The notes beneath the pieces are model-generated. The model saw only the letters and a list, made by a program, of their open reading frames with translations. It was not told the origin of the DNA and did no database searches. From Chromobacterium sphagni (GTDB lineage Bacteria > Pseudomonadota > Gammaproteobacteria > Burkholderiales > Chromobacteriaceae), in contig NZ_MKCT01000013.1 of NCBI RefSeq assembly GCF_001855555.1, positions 1 through 60,292 on the forward strand: a stretch of DNA of 60,292 bases, read 5' to 3'. Shown in pieces: positions 35,494-43,826 of the stretch; position 1 is the first letter of the stretch, and each line of letters begins with the position of its first letter. Both the position numbers and the translations under genes were made by a program.

Positions 35494-36352
35494 AGTCCGC
35501 AACCACGGCCAGTGGCAGTACAACTTCGGCTTTCTGGACGAAAACACCAAGCGCATGCTGCGCCGCGGGCTGTTGAAGGCGGTGGCCATCCCCGGCTACC
35601 AGGTGCCGTTCGGCAGCCGCGAAATGCCGCTGCCCTACGGCTGGGGCACCGGCGGCATCCAGCTGACCGCCAGCATCATAGGCCGCGACGACGTGCTCAA
35701 GGTGATAGACCAGGGCGCCGACGACACCACCAACGCCGTCAACATCCGCCGCTTCTTCGCCCGCGTCGCCGGCGTGGCAACCACTAGCCGCACCGTCGAG
35801 GCCAGCGTGATCCAGACCCGCCACCGCATTCCGGAAACGCCGCTGGCGGCCGGCCAGATCATGGTGTTCCAGGTTCCGGAGCCGGAACCGCTGCGCACGC
35901 TGGAAGCCAGCGAGGTGGAAACCCGCAAGCTGCACGCCCACCAGGAATACGGCCTGATGCACGTCAAGCTGTACGAGGACATCGCCCGCTTCGGCCACAT
36001 CGCCACCAGCTACGACTACCCGGTGCTGGTGAACAGCAGGTATCTGGCCTCGCCATCGCCGATACCCAAGTTCGACAACCCCAAGCTGGACAGAAGCCCG
36101 GCGCTGCTGCTGTTCGGCGCCGGCCGCGAGAAGCGCCTGTACGCGATACCGCCCCATACCCGGGTGGAAAGCCTGGCCTTCGACGACCACCCGTTCGAGG
36201 CGCAAAGCTGGCAGCACCGCTGCGCGCTGTGCGCCTCGGACGCAAGCTACCTGGACGAGATCGTCACCGACGACGCCGGCAGCCGGACCTACGTCTGCTC
36301 CGACACCGATTACTGCCAGGACCGCCGGCAAGGCCAGGAGAACGCGCAATGA
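35486..36352 (+). CDS. phnJ: Alpha-D-ribose 1-methylphosphonate 5-phosphate C-P lyase
   Basis: The radical-SAM enzyme that breaks the carbon-phosphorus bond, 288 residues. The four conserved cysteines are visible near the C-terminus: CALC and then YVCSDTDYC, as in the unusual PhnJ cluster motif. The core also shows GWGTGGIQLTASIIG and GADDTTNAVNIRRFF. Overlaps of eight bases with phnI and four bases with phnK tie it into the operon. No defect is seen. Confidence 0.95.
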   Translation: MTEVRNHGQWQYNFGFLDENTKRMLRRGLLKAVAIPGYQVPFGSREMPLPYGWGTGGIQLTASIIGRDDVLKVIDQGADDTTNAVNIRRFFARVAGVATTSRTVEASVIQTRHRIPETPLAAGQIMVFQVPEPEPLRTLEASEVETRKLHAHQEYGLMHVKLYEDIARFGHIATSYDYPVLVNSRYLASPSPIPKFDNPKLDRSPALLLFGAGREKRLYAIPPHTRVESLAFDDHPFEAQSWQHRCALCASDASYLDEIVTDDAGSRTYVCSDTDYCQDRRQGQENAQ

Positions 36353-37122
36353 ATCAGGCCATACTTTCCGTCAGCGGCCTGGCCAAGGACTACGGCAACG
36401 GCCAGGGCTGCTTCGGCATCGATTTCGATCTGTACCAAGGCGAAGTGCTGTGCATAGTCGGCGAATCCGGCTCCGGCAAATCCACGCTGCTGTCCACGCT
36501 GGCCGGCCGGCTGGCGGCGGACGCCGGCAGCGTGCGCTTTCGCGACCGCGATGGCCGCAGCCACGAATTGACCAAGCTGGCCGAAGCCGAGCGCCGCCGC
36601 CTGGCGCGCAGCGAATGGGGCTTCGTCACTCAGCACGCCCGCGACGGCCTGCGCATGAACGTCTCCGCCGGCGCCAACGTCAGCGAGCGGCTGATGGCGC
36701 TGGGCGAGCGCCACTACGGCCGGCTGCGGCAAACCGCCGGCGACTGGCTGGAAAAGGTGGAGATCAGCCGCGAACGGCTGGACGACAGGCCCAGCGCCTT
36801 CTCCGGCGGCATGCAGCAGCGGCTGCAGATCGCCCGCAACCTGGTCACCCGGCCGCGGCTGGTGTTCATGGACGAGCCCACCGGCGGGCTGGACGTGTCG
36901 GTGCAGGCGCGCTTCCTCGATCTCACCCGCCGCCTGGTGCACGACACCGGCATCGCCGTGATCATGGTCACCCACGATCTGGGCGTGGCGCGGCTGCTGG
37001 CGCAGCGCACGCTGGTGATGCAGCGGGGCCGCGTGGTGGAAGCCGGCCTCACCGACCAGATCCTGGACGATCCGCAGCACCCCTACAGCCAGCTCCTGGT
37101 GTCCTCCATCCTGCAGGCCTGA
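36349..37122 (+). CDS. phnK: C-P lyase ATP-binding protein PhnK
   Basis: A 257-residue ABC-type ATPase that binds the core complex and is not a transporter. Motifs: Walker [11 protein letters not shown]-loop VTQHA, signature FSGGMQQR, Walker [13 protein letters not shown] and [11 protein letters not shown]. The start is the ATG overlapping the phnJ stop; the open frame extends further upstream inside phnJ. Confidence 0.93.
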   Translation: MNQAILSVSGLAKDYGNGQGCFGIDFDLYQGEVLCIVGESGSGKSTLLSTLAGRLAADAGSVRFRDRDGRSHELTKLAEAERRRLARSEWGFVTQHARDGLRMNVSAGANVSERLMALGERHYGRLRQTAGDWLEKVEISRERLDDRPSAFSGGMQQRLQIARNLVTRPRLVFMDEPTGGLDVSVQARFLDLTRRLVHDTGIAVIMVTHDLGVARLLAQRTLVMQRGRVVEAGLTDQILDDPQHPYSQLLVSSILQA

Positions 37123-37126
37123 AATC

Positions 37127-37834
37127 ATGACGCTACTGATAGACGCATCCCAACTGTCCAAAACCTTCGTCCTGCACCAGCAGGACGAACTGAGATTGCC
37201 GGTGCTGGCCGACATCTCACTGCAGGTTGCCGCCGGCGAGTGCGTGGCGCTGGCCGGCCCGTCCGGCGCCGGCAAGAGCACCCTGCTCAAGGCGCTGTAC
37301 GCCAACTACCTGGTGCAGCGAGGCAGCATCCGCATCCGCCACCACGGCGGCTGGGTGGACATGGCCCGCGCGCTGCCGCATGAAATCGCCGAAGTGCGCC
37401 GCCATACGCTGGGCTATGTCAGCCAGTTCCTGCGGGTGATCCCGCGGGTGTCGGCGCTGGACATCGTGGCCGAGCCGCTGCTGGAATGGGGCGCGGCCGA
37501 GAACGAGGCCAGGCGAAGCGCCGGCGCATGGCTGGCGCGGCTGAACATCGCCGAGCGGCTGTGGAGCCTGCCCCCGGCAACCTTCTCCGGCGGCGAGCAG
37601 CAGCGCGTCAACATCGCGCACGGCATGATCGCGCCGCGCCCCATCCTGCTGCTGGACGAACCCACCGCCTCGCTGGACGCCGCCAACCGCCAGGTGGTTA
37701 TAGAATTGATGCGCGAGGCGAAGCAGCGCGGCGCGGCGCTGGTGGGCATCTTCCACGACGAATCCACCCGCGACGCCGTCGCCGACCGCATTTTCGACGT
37801 GCCGCTGGCCGTCGCACAGGAAACCACCGCATGA
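37127..37834 (+). CDS. phnL: C-P lyase ATP-binding protein PhnL
   Basis: A 235-residue ABC-type ATPase that joins PhnK on the lyase complex. Motifs: Walker [10 protein letters not shown], signature [15 protein letters not shown], Walker [13 protein letters not shown], and [17 protein letters not shown] at the C-terminus. It starts four bases after phnK and overlaps phnM by four bases. Confidence 0.93.
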   Translation: MTLLIDASQLSKTFVLHQQDELRLPVLADISLQVAAGECVALAGPSGAGKSTLLKALYANYLVQRGSIRIRHHGGWVDMARALPHEIAEVRRHTLGYVSQFLRVIPRVSALDIVAEPLLEWGAAENEARRSAGAWLARLNIAERLWSLPPATFSGGEQQRVNIAHGMIAPRPILLLDEPTASLDAANRQVVIELMREAKQRGAALVGIFHDESTRDAVADRIFDVPLAVAQETTA

Positions 37835-38973
37835 AACAGATATTCAACCACGCCCGCCTGATTCTGGCCGACGGCGTCATCGAGCGCGGCGCGCTGGAAA
37901 TCGACAACGGCGTGATCAGCGCCATCCATCAACAGCCGCTGCCCGCCGGACAAGGAGAAGACCTGGCCGGCGCCGACCTGCTGCCGGGCCTCACCGAAAT
38001 CCACACCGACAATCTGGAAAAGCACCTGATGCCGCGCAACGGCGTGCTGTGGCCGATACTGCCGGCGGTGATCACCCACGACGCGCAATGCGTGGCCGCC
38101 GGCATCACCACGGTGCTGGACGCGCTGGCGGTGGGCGACCTGGAGGGCGAAAGCGTGCGGCTGGACACGCTGCACAGCTCCTTCGCCGCGATAGACCAGG
38201 GCATGCGCGGCGACGCGCTGCGCGCCGAGCACCTGTTCCACCTGCGCTGCGAACTGGCCTTCCCGCAGCTGTTGCAAGAACTGGAACCGCTGATCGGCCA
38301 CCCGGCGGTGAAGCTGGTATCGGTGATGGACCACACTCCAGGCCAGCGCCAGTACCGAGACCTGGAGCAATACAAGAAGTACTACGGCAAGAAAAAGGTG
38401 GGCTGGACCGAAGACACCTTCCTCGCCGCGGTTGACGAGCGCCGCGCCAAGCAGGCCGAGTACGCGGCGCGGCACAAGCAGGCGGTAGTGGAGATGGCGC
38501 GCACGCGCGGCATCGCGCTGGCCAGCCACGACGACACCGACGCCGGCCATATCGCCGAGGCGCTGCGCGACGGCGTGGCGATCTCGGAATTCCCCACCAC
38601 GCTGGAGGCGGCCCAGGCCGCCCGCGCGCACGGCGTGCAAACCGTGATGGGCGCGCCCAATGTGGTGCGCGGCGGCTCGCACTCCGGCAATGTGGCCGCT
38701 CTGGAACTGGCGCGCCGCGGCCTCCTGGACATCCTGTCGTCCGATTACGTGCCGGCCAGCCTGCTGCACGCCGCCTACTTGCTGGAACGCGAGGCCGGCT
38801 GGAGCCTGGACCACGCCATCGCCACCGTCACCGTCAACCCGGCGCGCGCGGTGGGCCTGCACGACCGCGGTCGCATCGCCGTCGGCCAGCGCGCCGACCT
38901 GGTAGAAGCGCGCCTGCATGGCGACGTCCCGCTGGTGCGGCAAGTGTGGAAAGCCGGACGGAGGGTGTTCTGA
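37831..38973 (+). CDS. phnM: Alpha-D-ribose 1-methylphosphonate 5-triphosphate diphosphatase
   Basis: A 380-residue amidohydrolase-superfamily enzyme removing pyrophosphate before the lyase step. Metal ligands are visible in [13 protein letters not shown], where the usual HxH is HxD as in other PhnM proteins, and in [12 protein letters not shown]. The tail [25 protein letters not shown] is typical of the superfamily. The start overlaps the phnL stop; its own stop overlaps the HD-protein start. Confidence 0.94.
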   Translation: MKQIFNHARLILADGVIERGALEIDNGVISAIHQQPLPAGQGEDLAGADLLPGLTEIHTDNLEKHLMPRNGVLWPILPAVITHDAQCVAAGITTVLDALAVGDLEGESVRLDTLHSSFAAIDQGMRGDALRAEHLFHLRCELAFPQLLQELEPLIGHPAVKLVSVMDHTPGQRQYRDLEQYKKYYGKKKVGWTEDTFLAAVDERRAKQAEYAARHKQAVVEMARTRGIALASHDDTDAGHIAEALRDGVAISEFPTTLEAAQAARAHGVQTVMGAPNVVRGGSHSGNVAALELARRGLLDILSSDYVPASLLHAAYLLEREAGWSLDHAIATVTVNPARAVGLHDRGRIAVGQRADLVEARLHGDVPLVRQVWKAGRRVF

Positions 38974-39536
38974 TGGACCACAGCATCCGCGCCGTCCGCC
39001 AGTTGCTGCTCAGCCACGGCCAGCGGCATTATGGCGAAGCGGTCACCCAGCTGGACCACGCGGTCCAGGCCGCCACGCTGGCGCGCGACTGGGGCTGCGA
39101 CGATGAAATCGCGCTGGCCGCCTTCCTGCACGACATCGGCCACCTGCTGGAGCATGACGGCTGCCGGAGCATGGGCGGCTACGGCGCGATGGCGCACGAC
39201 CGGCTGGGGCGCGACTACCTGCTGGAACTGGGCTTTTCGCCGCGGGTCGCGCATCTGGTGGCGATGCACGTGCCGGCCAAGCGCTATCTGTGCGCAGCCG
39301 ATCCGCAATACCTGGCGCAGTTGTCGCCGGCCAGCGCCGCCACGCTGGACTACCAGGGCGGACCGATGACGGCCGAAGAGGCGGACGCGTTCTCGCAACT
39401 GCCGGACCTGGCCGACATCCTGCAACTGCGCCGGCTGGACGAGGCCGCCAAGGACGGCGGCTGGAGTCTGGACCAGGTCGAGTGGATCTGGCCGCTGATG
39501 GCCGGGCATCTGGCCAATCAGCGCGCCCAAGCCTGA
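38973..39536 (+). CDS. Phosphonate-operon HD-domain protein, PhnZ-like diiron oxygenase
   Basis: A 187-residue HD-domain protein. The pattern YGEAVTQLDHA (20-30), HDIGH (53-57), His75 and His99 matches the metal ligands and the Tyr/Glu loop of PhnZ, the mixed-valent diiron enzyme that cleaves 1-hydroxy-2-aminoethylphosphonate with O2. No phnY-like dioxygenase, which makes that substrate, lies in the window. It is fused to the C-P lyase operon by a TGATG overlap with phnM. It may act on a different hydroxyphosphonate or receive its substrate from a distant PhnY. Confidence 0.82.
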   Translation: MDHSIRAVRQLLLSHGQRHYGEAVTQLDHAVQAATLARDWGCDDEIALAAFLHDIGHLLEHDGCRSMGGYGAMAHDRLGRDYLLELGFSPRVAHLVAMHVPAKRYLCAADPQYLAQLSPASAATLDYQGGPMTAEEADAFSQLPDLADILQLRRLDEAAKDGGWSLDQVEWIWPLMAGHLANQRAQA

Positions 39537-39560
39537 CAAGCGTCGGCAATCGCCAAACTG

Positions 39561-39593
39561 CCTCGCCGCGGGCATTGCGCCGAGGCGGCCTTT
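39561..39593. terminator. Possible terminator between convergent phn operon and phlG-like gene
   Basis: CCTCGCCGC and GCGCCGAGG form a nine-base stem with one mismatch; only TTTGATT follows, a weak T-run. It lies between two convergent genes 64 bases apart. Confidence 0.4.
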
Positions 39594-39600
39594 GATTGCG

Positions 39601-40290
39601 TCACCAGGCCAGCGGGCCCTTCTCGCCATTGGCGTGCTCGCCGTAGTAGAGCGAAGGCAGGAAGCGCGCCAGGCAGCTGAATTCGTTGTAGCAATGCCGC
39701 ATCAGCTCCAACCCCAGCATGTCCGGCACCCTTTGGCCGGACGCTCCCAGCACGAAACGGCTGCGCAGCACCGCGCCATGGGAGGTATCCCGCGCCAGAT
39801 GGATCATCTCGCCATCCAAAGGGTCGCCGCTGGCGTCCAGCCTCGGCTCGTCGCCGAATGCGATGCGCGCGCACACCAGCCCCGACACCTCGCGCCGCTT
39901 CCATGCGTTCGCCAGCGCCGCGTCGGTGAAGAATAGCTTGGGATCATGAAACTTCAGCACCGCCGCCACCGGCGGAATTTCGCCCAACGACTCCACCGCG
40001 CGGACGGTCGCGCCAATGAAACTCACTCCCTTTTCCCTGCTGGCGTCCCAGCCATGCAAGGTGTGATGGTCGTGCGGATGCCACCAACGGATATGCTGGG
40101 TGGTATCGAAGAACTTGAACCACCAGTCAAGCATCCTGCCGGCGCAGTTCGGCAGCTCTGTCCGCGCCGCCACCTGCAAACGGCCGTCCGGCAGGCGCTG
40201 AATGCCCATTTCCAACGGCATCGGTGCCGGCGACAACATATCGTCATGCAGGCCGGACACAACTGAACATGCGTGTTCCATAGTATTCAC
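39601..40290 (-). CDS. 2,4-diacetylphloroglucinol hydrolase-like protein (PhlG family)
   Basis: A 229-residue protein of the DAPG-hydrolase family, which cleaves a C-C bond to remove an acetyl group from acylphloroglucinols using zinc. MLDWWFKFFDTTQHIRWWHPHDHHTLHGW is typical, including the His-rich zinc region, and FHDPKLFF follows. The GTG at 40,290 has AAGGAG six bases upstream and is the best start; an ATG three codons later is possible. It is divergent from a TetR regulator, as in the phlG-phlH pair of pseudomonads. A role in detoxifying an acylphloroglucinol or related molecule is inferred; no phl synthesis genes are in the window. Confidence 0.78.
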   Translation of the reverse strand: MNTMEHACSVVSGLHDDMLSPAPMPLEMGIQRLPDGRLQVAARTELPNCAGRMLDWWFKFFDTTQHIRWWHPHDHHTLHGWDASREKGVSFIGATVRAVESLGEIPPVAAVLKFHDPKLFFTDAALANAWKRREVSGLVCARIAFGDEPRLDASGDPLDGEMIHLARDTSHGAVLRSRFVLGASGQRVPDMLGLELMRHCYNEFSCLARFLPSLYYGEHANGEKGPLAW

Positions 40291-40392
40291 AGTACACTCC
40301 TTGCGCTTGATAAGCGGCTCAACACCATGGCGGCCTCTGAAGCCTCCATGCCTGGCCAGCAGCCAGGCACCTCCGCCGCACACTTTAATTAA

Positions 40393-40409
40393 GAAACACA
40401 ATACGTTTC
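40393..40409. promoter_or_regulatory. Dyad in the phlG/tetR divergent promoter
   Basis: GAAAC-ACAATAC-GTTTC is a five-base inverted repeat with a seven-base centre, 14 bases before the TetR start codon and about 100 bases before the hydrolase start. It is the best candidate operator for the divergent TetR protein. Confidence 0.45.
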
Positions 40410-40423
40410 CATATTGAGCGAGC

Positions 40424-41110
40424 ATGCGCACGATGTCAATCAGAAAACAGGTCTCGCAGCCGGACAACGCCGCGGCGCGCCCCAGAGGCCGCCCCGCCGC
40501 TCCCGAGCAAGAAATGAAACAGCAGGTATTGGAAGCCGCTGCCCAGCTGCTGCTGGATAAGGGTTATCACGCCGCCACCATGGAGGCGGTGGCCAAGCAA
40601 GCCAAAGTGGCCAAAAAGACGGTTTACCGCTTTGCCGCCAACAGCGAGGAATTGCTGGCCGCCATCATCGACAATTGGACCGAAGCCTTCGCCGCCGCGC
40701 TGCAAGCTCCGGCGGCAGACCCGGACAACCTGCAGCAAACTCTGGAAATCCTGCTGGCCACTATTGCCGGCCGCGTGCTGTCGCAACAGGCAGTAGGGAT
40801 GTTCAGGCTATTGATCAATGACTTTCCGGGACGCGAACAGGCGCTGGCCGCCTATACCGAACATGGCATCCGCCATAGCACCGCCTTGCTGGCCGACTGG
40901 CTGGAACGGCAGCGCCGCCGCGGACGGCTGCGATTCGACGATACGGAGACCACTGCGGGCCTGCTGCTGGCGATGACCATAGCGGAGCCGCTGCGGCAGA
41001 TGGCGCTGGGACTGGCGCCGCCAGGCATGGACGACAAGACGCGCGCCCGCATCCAGGCGGCGGTGAAGTTGTGCTATGCGGGAATGAAGCCGGACGGACG
41101 GCAGGATTGA
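40424..41110 (+). CDS. TetR-family regulator (PhlH-like by context)
   Basis: A 228-residue regulator. The helix-turn-helix is in VLEAAAQLLLDKGYHAATMEAVAKQAKVAKKTVYRFAANSEELL; the C-terminal part resembles the AefR-like TetR ligand domain. A basic N-terminal tail (RPRGRPAAPEQEMK) precedes it. Divergent orientation from the PhlG-like hydrolase suggests that it represses the hydrolase gene until the phloroglucinol-type ligand appears. A second ATG three codons later is possible. Confidence 0.85.
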   Translation: MRTMSIRKQVSQPDNAAARPRGRPAAPEQEMKQQVLEAAAQLLLDKGYHAATMEAVAKQAKVAKKTVYRFAANSEELLAAIIDNWTEAFAAALQAPAADPDNLQQTLEILLATIAGRVLSQQAVGMFRLLINDFPGREQALAAYTEHGIRHSTALLADWLERQRRRGRLRFDDTETTAGLLLAMTIAEPLRQMALGLAPPGMDDKTRARIQAAVKLCYAGMKPDGRQD

Positions 41111-41122
41111 CAGTGGGCGGCC

Positions 41123-41434
41123 TTACACTTGGTCGGTAACGACTATCTCGGCCATGGCAAACTCGTCGGCGGTGGCCGGCTCGAACTGCGCCTCCATCGT
41201 CGCGAACATCGCCGGCGTCACTTCAAAGGCAAAAGTCTGGCCCCTGGCGGCATTGCGCCGCGCCACCCTCGCCATTACCCAGAAGAAATCCAGCGGCTGT
41301 GGCAGATCCGGGCCATACAACTGTCCCATCCAGTCATCTATCACCAGATGCACCGCCTGACCGGCGCCGCGAGTGTGGGTGGACTTGCCGGCACCTTGCG
41401 GGCCGAACATCAGATGCGGCTTGATCATCGTCAT
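41123..41434 (-). CDS. Short P-loop ATPase, probably internally deleted
   Basis: A 103-residue protein starting like the AAA/kinase-type ATPases of about 150 residues: MTMIKPHLMFGPQGAGKSTHTR contains the P-loop, and AVHLVIDDWMGQLYGPDLPQPLDFFWVMARV follows. It then jumps to ARRNAARGQTFAFEVTPAMF, which in relatives comes roughly 45-50 residues later. The missing part includes the central strand and lid, so activity is doubtful. The frame is kept. It converges with the TetR gene and lies just downstream of the double GNAT gene on the same strand. Confidence 0.6.
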   Translation of the reverse strand: MTMIKPHLMFGPQGAGKSTHTRGAGQAVHLVIDDWMGQLYGPDLPQPLDFFWVMARVARRNAARGQTFAFEVTPAMFATMEAQFEPATADEFAMAEIVVTDQV

Positions 41435-41466
41435 GGCCTTGCAAAGAACGCCGCCGGCTGGCGGAA

Positions 41467-42420
41467 TCAGTGCTTTAACATGGCCATGCCCACCGACTTG
41501 GGCGCGGTGTGGACGAAGCCGTACTGGGAATACAGATGCTGCGCGTCGCCGTCGGCGATCAGGCTGATGTAGGCGCTAGGCGGCGCCTCGCGCTCGATAT
41601 AGCCACTGATCGCGGCCATGATGCGCTTGCCCAGCCCCTTGCCCTGATGCCCGGGCAAGACCGCGATGTCCACCACCTGGTAGAAACTGCCGCCATCGCC
41701 TATCACCCGGCCCATGCCGATGGTTTCACCCCCTTCTCGGACCAGCACCGCGAACAGGGTGCCGGCCAAGCCGCGGCGGGCGGCCTCTTCGGTTTTGGGG
41801 CTTAAGCCGGCAGCCTCGCGCAAATGCCGGTAAGTGGCGGCATCCGGCACGGCCTCCAGCAATTGGTAACCGCCGCCGCAAGCATCCGCCGGCGCTCTAG
41901 CGTCAACGGCAGCGCTATCGATCCGACACTCCATCAGCTCCTCATCGACAAAATCGTCGCCCACCCGCACCGCGTCCGGCACCCTGCCGACGCGGCAAAA
42001 ACCGCAGGAACGGTACAGCGACGAAGCGGCCTCGTTTCCGGCATGCACCGCCAGGCTGAGCCACAACAGCCCCGGCCAGGTGCGCGCCCGCTCCTGCATC
42101 GCCCGCATCAGCAGACGGGCAATGCCCTGCCCGCGGTAAGCCGGCAAGGTGAACACGCCCTGCACCAGCGCGCGGTGACATAGTTTGGCGCGCGCCTGGC
42201 GTCGCAGGGCCGCCACGGCCACCAGCGTCACGCCGTCAAACGCGCCGAACACCGCCTGCGACGCTCCGGGCGCGATCTGGCTGCGGATATCATCCAGACT
42301 CAGCGCGGCGATTTCATCCTGGTTGAAACCAATAGCCGCCGGCGCATCGGCGGCGGCGGCCAGACGAATCTGGCGGTAGGCCCCGGCGTCAGCGGCTTGC
42401 AACAAGCGCACGACGATCAA
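41467..42420 (-). CDS. Tandem GNAT acetyltransferase
   Basis: A 317-residue protein made of two N-acetyltransferase (GNAT) domains. Domain one (about 1-165) has the acetyl-CoA motif VFTLPAYRGQGIARLLMRAM and NEAASSLYRSCGF. Domain two (about 185-317) has VDIAVLPGHQGKGLGKRIMAAI and AQHLYSQYGF. Substrates cannot be inferred. Two-domain GNAT proteins sometimes have one catalytic and one structural unit, but both acetyl-CoA motifs look intact here. It lies 32 bases upstream of the short ATPase. Confidence 0.88.
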   Translation of the reverse strand: MIVVRLLQAADAGAYRQIRLAAAADAPAAIGFNQDEIAALSLDDIRSQIAPGASQAVFGAFDGVTLVAVAALRRQARAKLCHRALVQGVFTLPAYRGQGIARLLMRAMQERARTWPGLLWLSLAVHAGNEAASSLYRSCGFCRVGRVPDAVRVGDDFVDEELMECRIDSAAVDARAPADACGGGYQLLEAVPDAATYRHLREAAGLSPKTEEAARRGLAGTLFAVLVREGGETIGMGRVIGDGGSFYQVVDIAVLPGHQGKGLGKRIMAAISGYIEREAPPSAYISLIADGDAQHLYSQYGFVHTAPKSVGMAMLKH

Positions 42421-42476
42421 GACATTCTCCTGCCGCCCGCGCCGTCAAGCCGACAACGCGCCGGCGGCGCCAACAT

Positions 42477-42677
42477 TTATTTCACCGCTCCGGCATCCGC
42501 AGCCGCGCAAGTAAAGCTGCCGTAGCTGACCGACTTGACCTTGCCCTGGCCGCAGGTTTTCACCGCCTGCTCCGTCATCCTCTGCAATTGCGCCGCGCCG
42601 CGATAGCCATCGCCATTGCCGATCACGCAGCCGGACAAGCCCGCGGCCGCCAACACCCCTATCAGCATCTTTGTCAT
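42477..42677 (-). CDS. Small lipoprotein
   Basis: A 66-residue protein with a lipoprotein signal MTKMLIGVLAAAGLSGCVIG; LSGC is the lipobox. The mature part has two more cysteines (KTCGQGK and SFTCAAAD) that may pair. I do not recognise the family. The ATG at 42,677 is chosen because it gives the signal peptide directly; the longer frame adds an arginine-rich stretch with no signal. Transcribed on the minus strand between the EAL-like and GNAT genes. Confidence 0.65.
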   Translation of the reverse strand: MTKMLIGVLAAAGLSGCVIGNGDGYRGAAQLQRMTEQAVKTCGQGKVKSVSYGSFTCAAADAGAVK

Positions 42678-42744
42678 ACAGGCCCCCGGCCAGTCATGCC
42701 GCCCCGCCGGGACGCGCATGAAATTTCTTTAGAATGGCCACAGT

Positions 42745-43620
42745 TTAAACATTAATGACATTCAAATCCACAGCCTGCGCGGCTTTTTGCAAGCGCAAAC
42801 GCTCCGACAGCAAAGGCCCGGACAGATGTTCCGCTCCCATCTGCTGCGCCAGGCCCAGCATGTTCTGGCAGACGATGTCCTCCACCGCCAGCGCGTAGCC
42901 CTGCTCCACCAGTTGCGGCACCAGTTGCAGCAGCCGGTCGCGCACCTGCGGATACATGATGGCGCGGCCCATGAAGCGCGGCGCCAGCGTCAGGAAATCC
43001 GGCTCCAACCGCCACAGCCGCAGCAAATCCTCCCGGCATTCGCCGAAATCGCCCAGGCCCAGCTTATGGCCGTGCTGGCGGTAGCGCCGCAACAGCGACA
43101 GGCCCAGCTCGCTGGTCTTGCCGTTGAGGAACAGCAGCAAGGGCGCCTGGCTGGCGGGGAACTCCAGCACCTCCAGCAGCCGCGCGGTGAAGTCGACGAT
43201 GCGGTCGCTGTAGGCGTGGCAGATCCGCGGATCGACATCGATGCGCAAAGGCAGATGGCGGCCGTTGCGGCCCAGGTGGTTGACCAGGTGCAGAGCGCGG
43301 ATCAGCTTGAGCAGCGCCACCGCCTTGCTCTCGGCGTAATTCATCGCGAACAGCCAGTTGGCCGGCAAAGCCTGGCCAAACTGGCCGAAGATGCGCAGCC
43401 GCGCCGCGTATTGCAGCAATTGACAGCGTCCGTCGCGCAGCCGCGCCTGCGGAATGAAACTGCTGCTCAGCCACCAGCCGTCGAAGCTGGCGAAAACCTC
43501 CTGCTCGTTCCACTGCAGCCTGGCAGACACGCCCTCCCGCTGCAAAAATTGCTGGCAGGCGGCCAGCATCGCGGGCGAGAAGCCGGCAGGCAATTGTTTG
43601 GCGGGCTTGAATCGTTTCAT
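42745..43620 (-). CDS. Degenerate EAL-domain protein
   Basis: A 291-residue protein with the fold signature of EAL phosphodiesterases in its C-terminal 220 residues (LPLRIDVDPRI, KLGLGDFGECREDLLRLWRLEPDFLTLAPRFM, QLVEQGYALAVEDIV), but the motif residues are changed. There is no EAL motif at the expected start, DDFG became GDFG, and the usual EGVE reads EDIV. It probably neither binds metal nor cleaves cyclic di-GMP, and may act by protein contact, as YdiV-like proteins do (inference). The ATG at 43,620 is the most likely start; the longer open frame reaches back into the sulfate promoter region. Confidence 0.65.
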   Translation of the reverse strand: MKRFKPAKQLPAGFSPAMLAACQQFLQREGVSARLQWNEQEVFASFDGWWLSSSFIPQARLRDGRCQLLQYAARLRIFGQFGQALPANWLFAMNYAESKAVALLKLIRALHLVNHLGRNGRHLPLRIDVDPRICHAYSDRIVDFTARLLEVLEFPASQAPLLLFLNGKTSELGLSLLRRYRQHGHKLGLGDFGECREDLLRLWRLEPDFLTLAPRFMGRAIMYPQVRDRLLQLVPQLVEQGYALAVEDIVCQNMLGLAQQMGAEHLSGPLLSERLRLQKAAQAVDLNVINV

Positions 43621-43705
43621 GGCCGGGACCGGATGAGTTGGACTGGCGCTAATATAGGCCCGGGTTTGACGCTGGAATATATTGTTTCCTGATAAGGCTA
43701 TCAGC

Positions 43706-43735
43706 TTTGCTGAAATACCGTCTTTTGCTGAAATA
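43706..43735 (+). repeat. Two direct repeats upstream of sbp
   Basis: TTTGCTGAAATA occurs twice, at 43,706-43,717 and 43,724-43,735, an 18-base period, about 90 bases before the sbp start. The spacing of nearly two helical turns fits an activator array, with CysB the obvious candidate as cysB closes this operon. Confidence 0.5.
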
Positions 43736-43826
43736 TGCATTTGCATTGCAGATTTTCTTGGTTCCGATCCCGACAAGCCGGACTCTACAGTGTGGCCATC
43801 GTTCAGAATCCATAACAGGAACCGCC

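Noticed and set aside
34393-35589. Long minus-strand open frame across phnI and phnJ
   Set aside because: Antisense shadow of two well-conserved genes; no family features.
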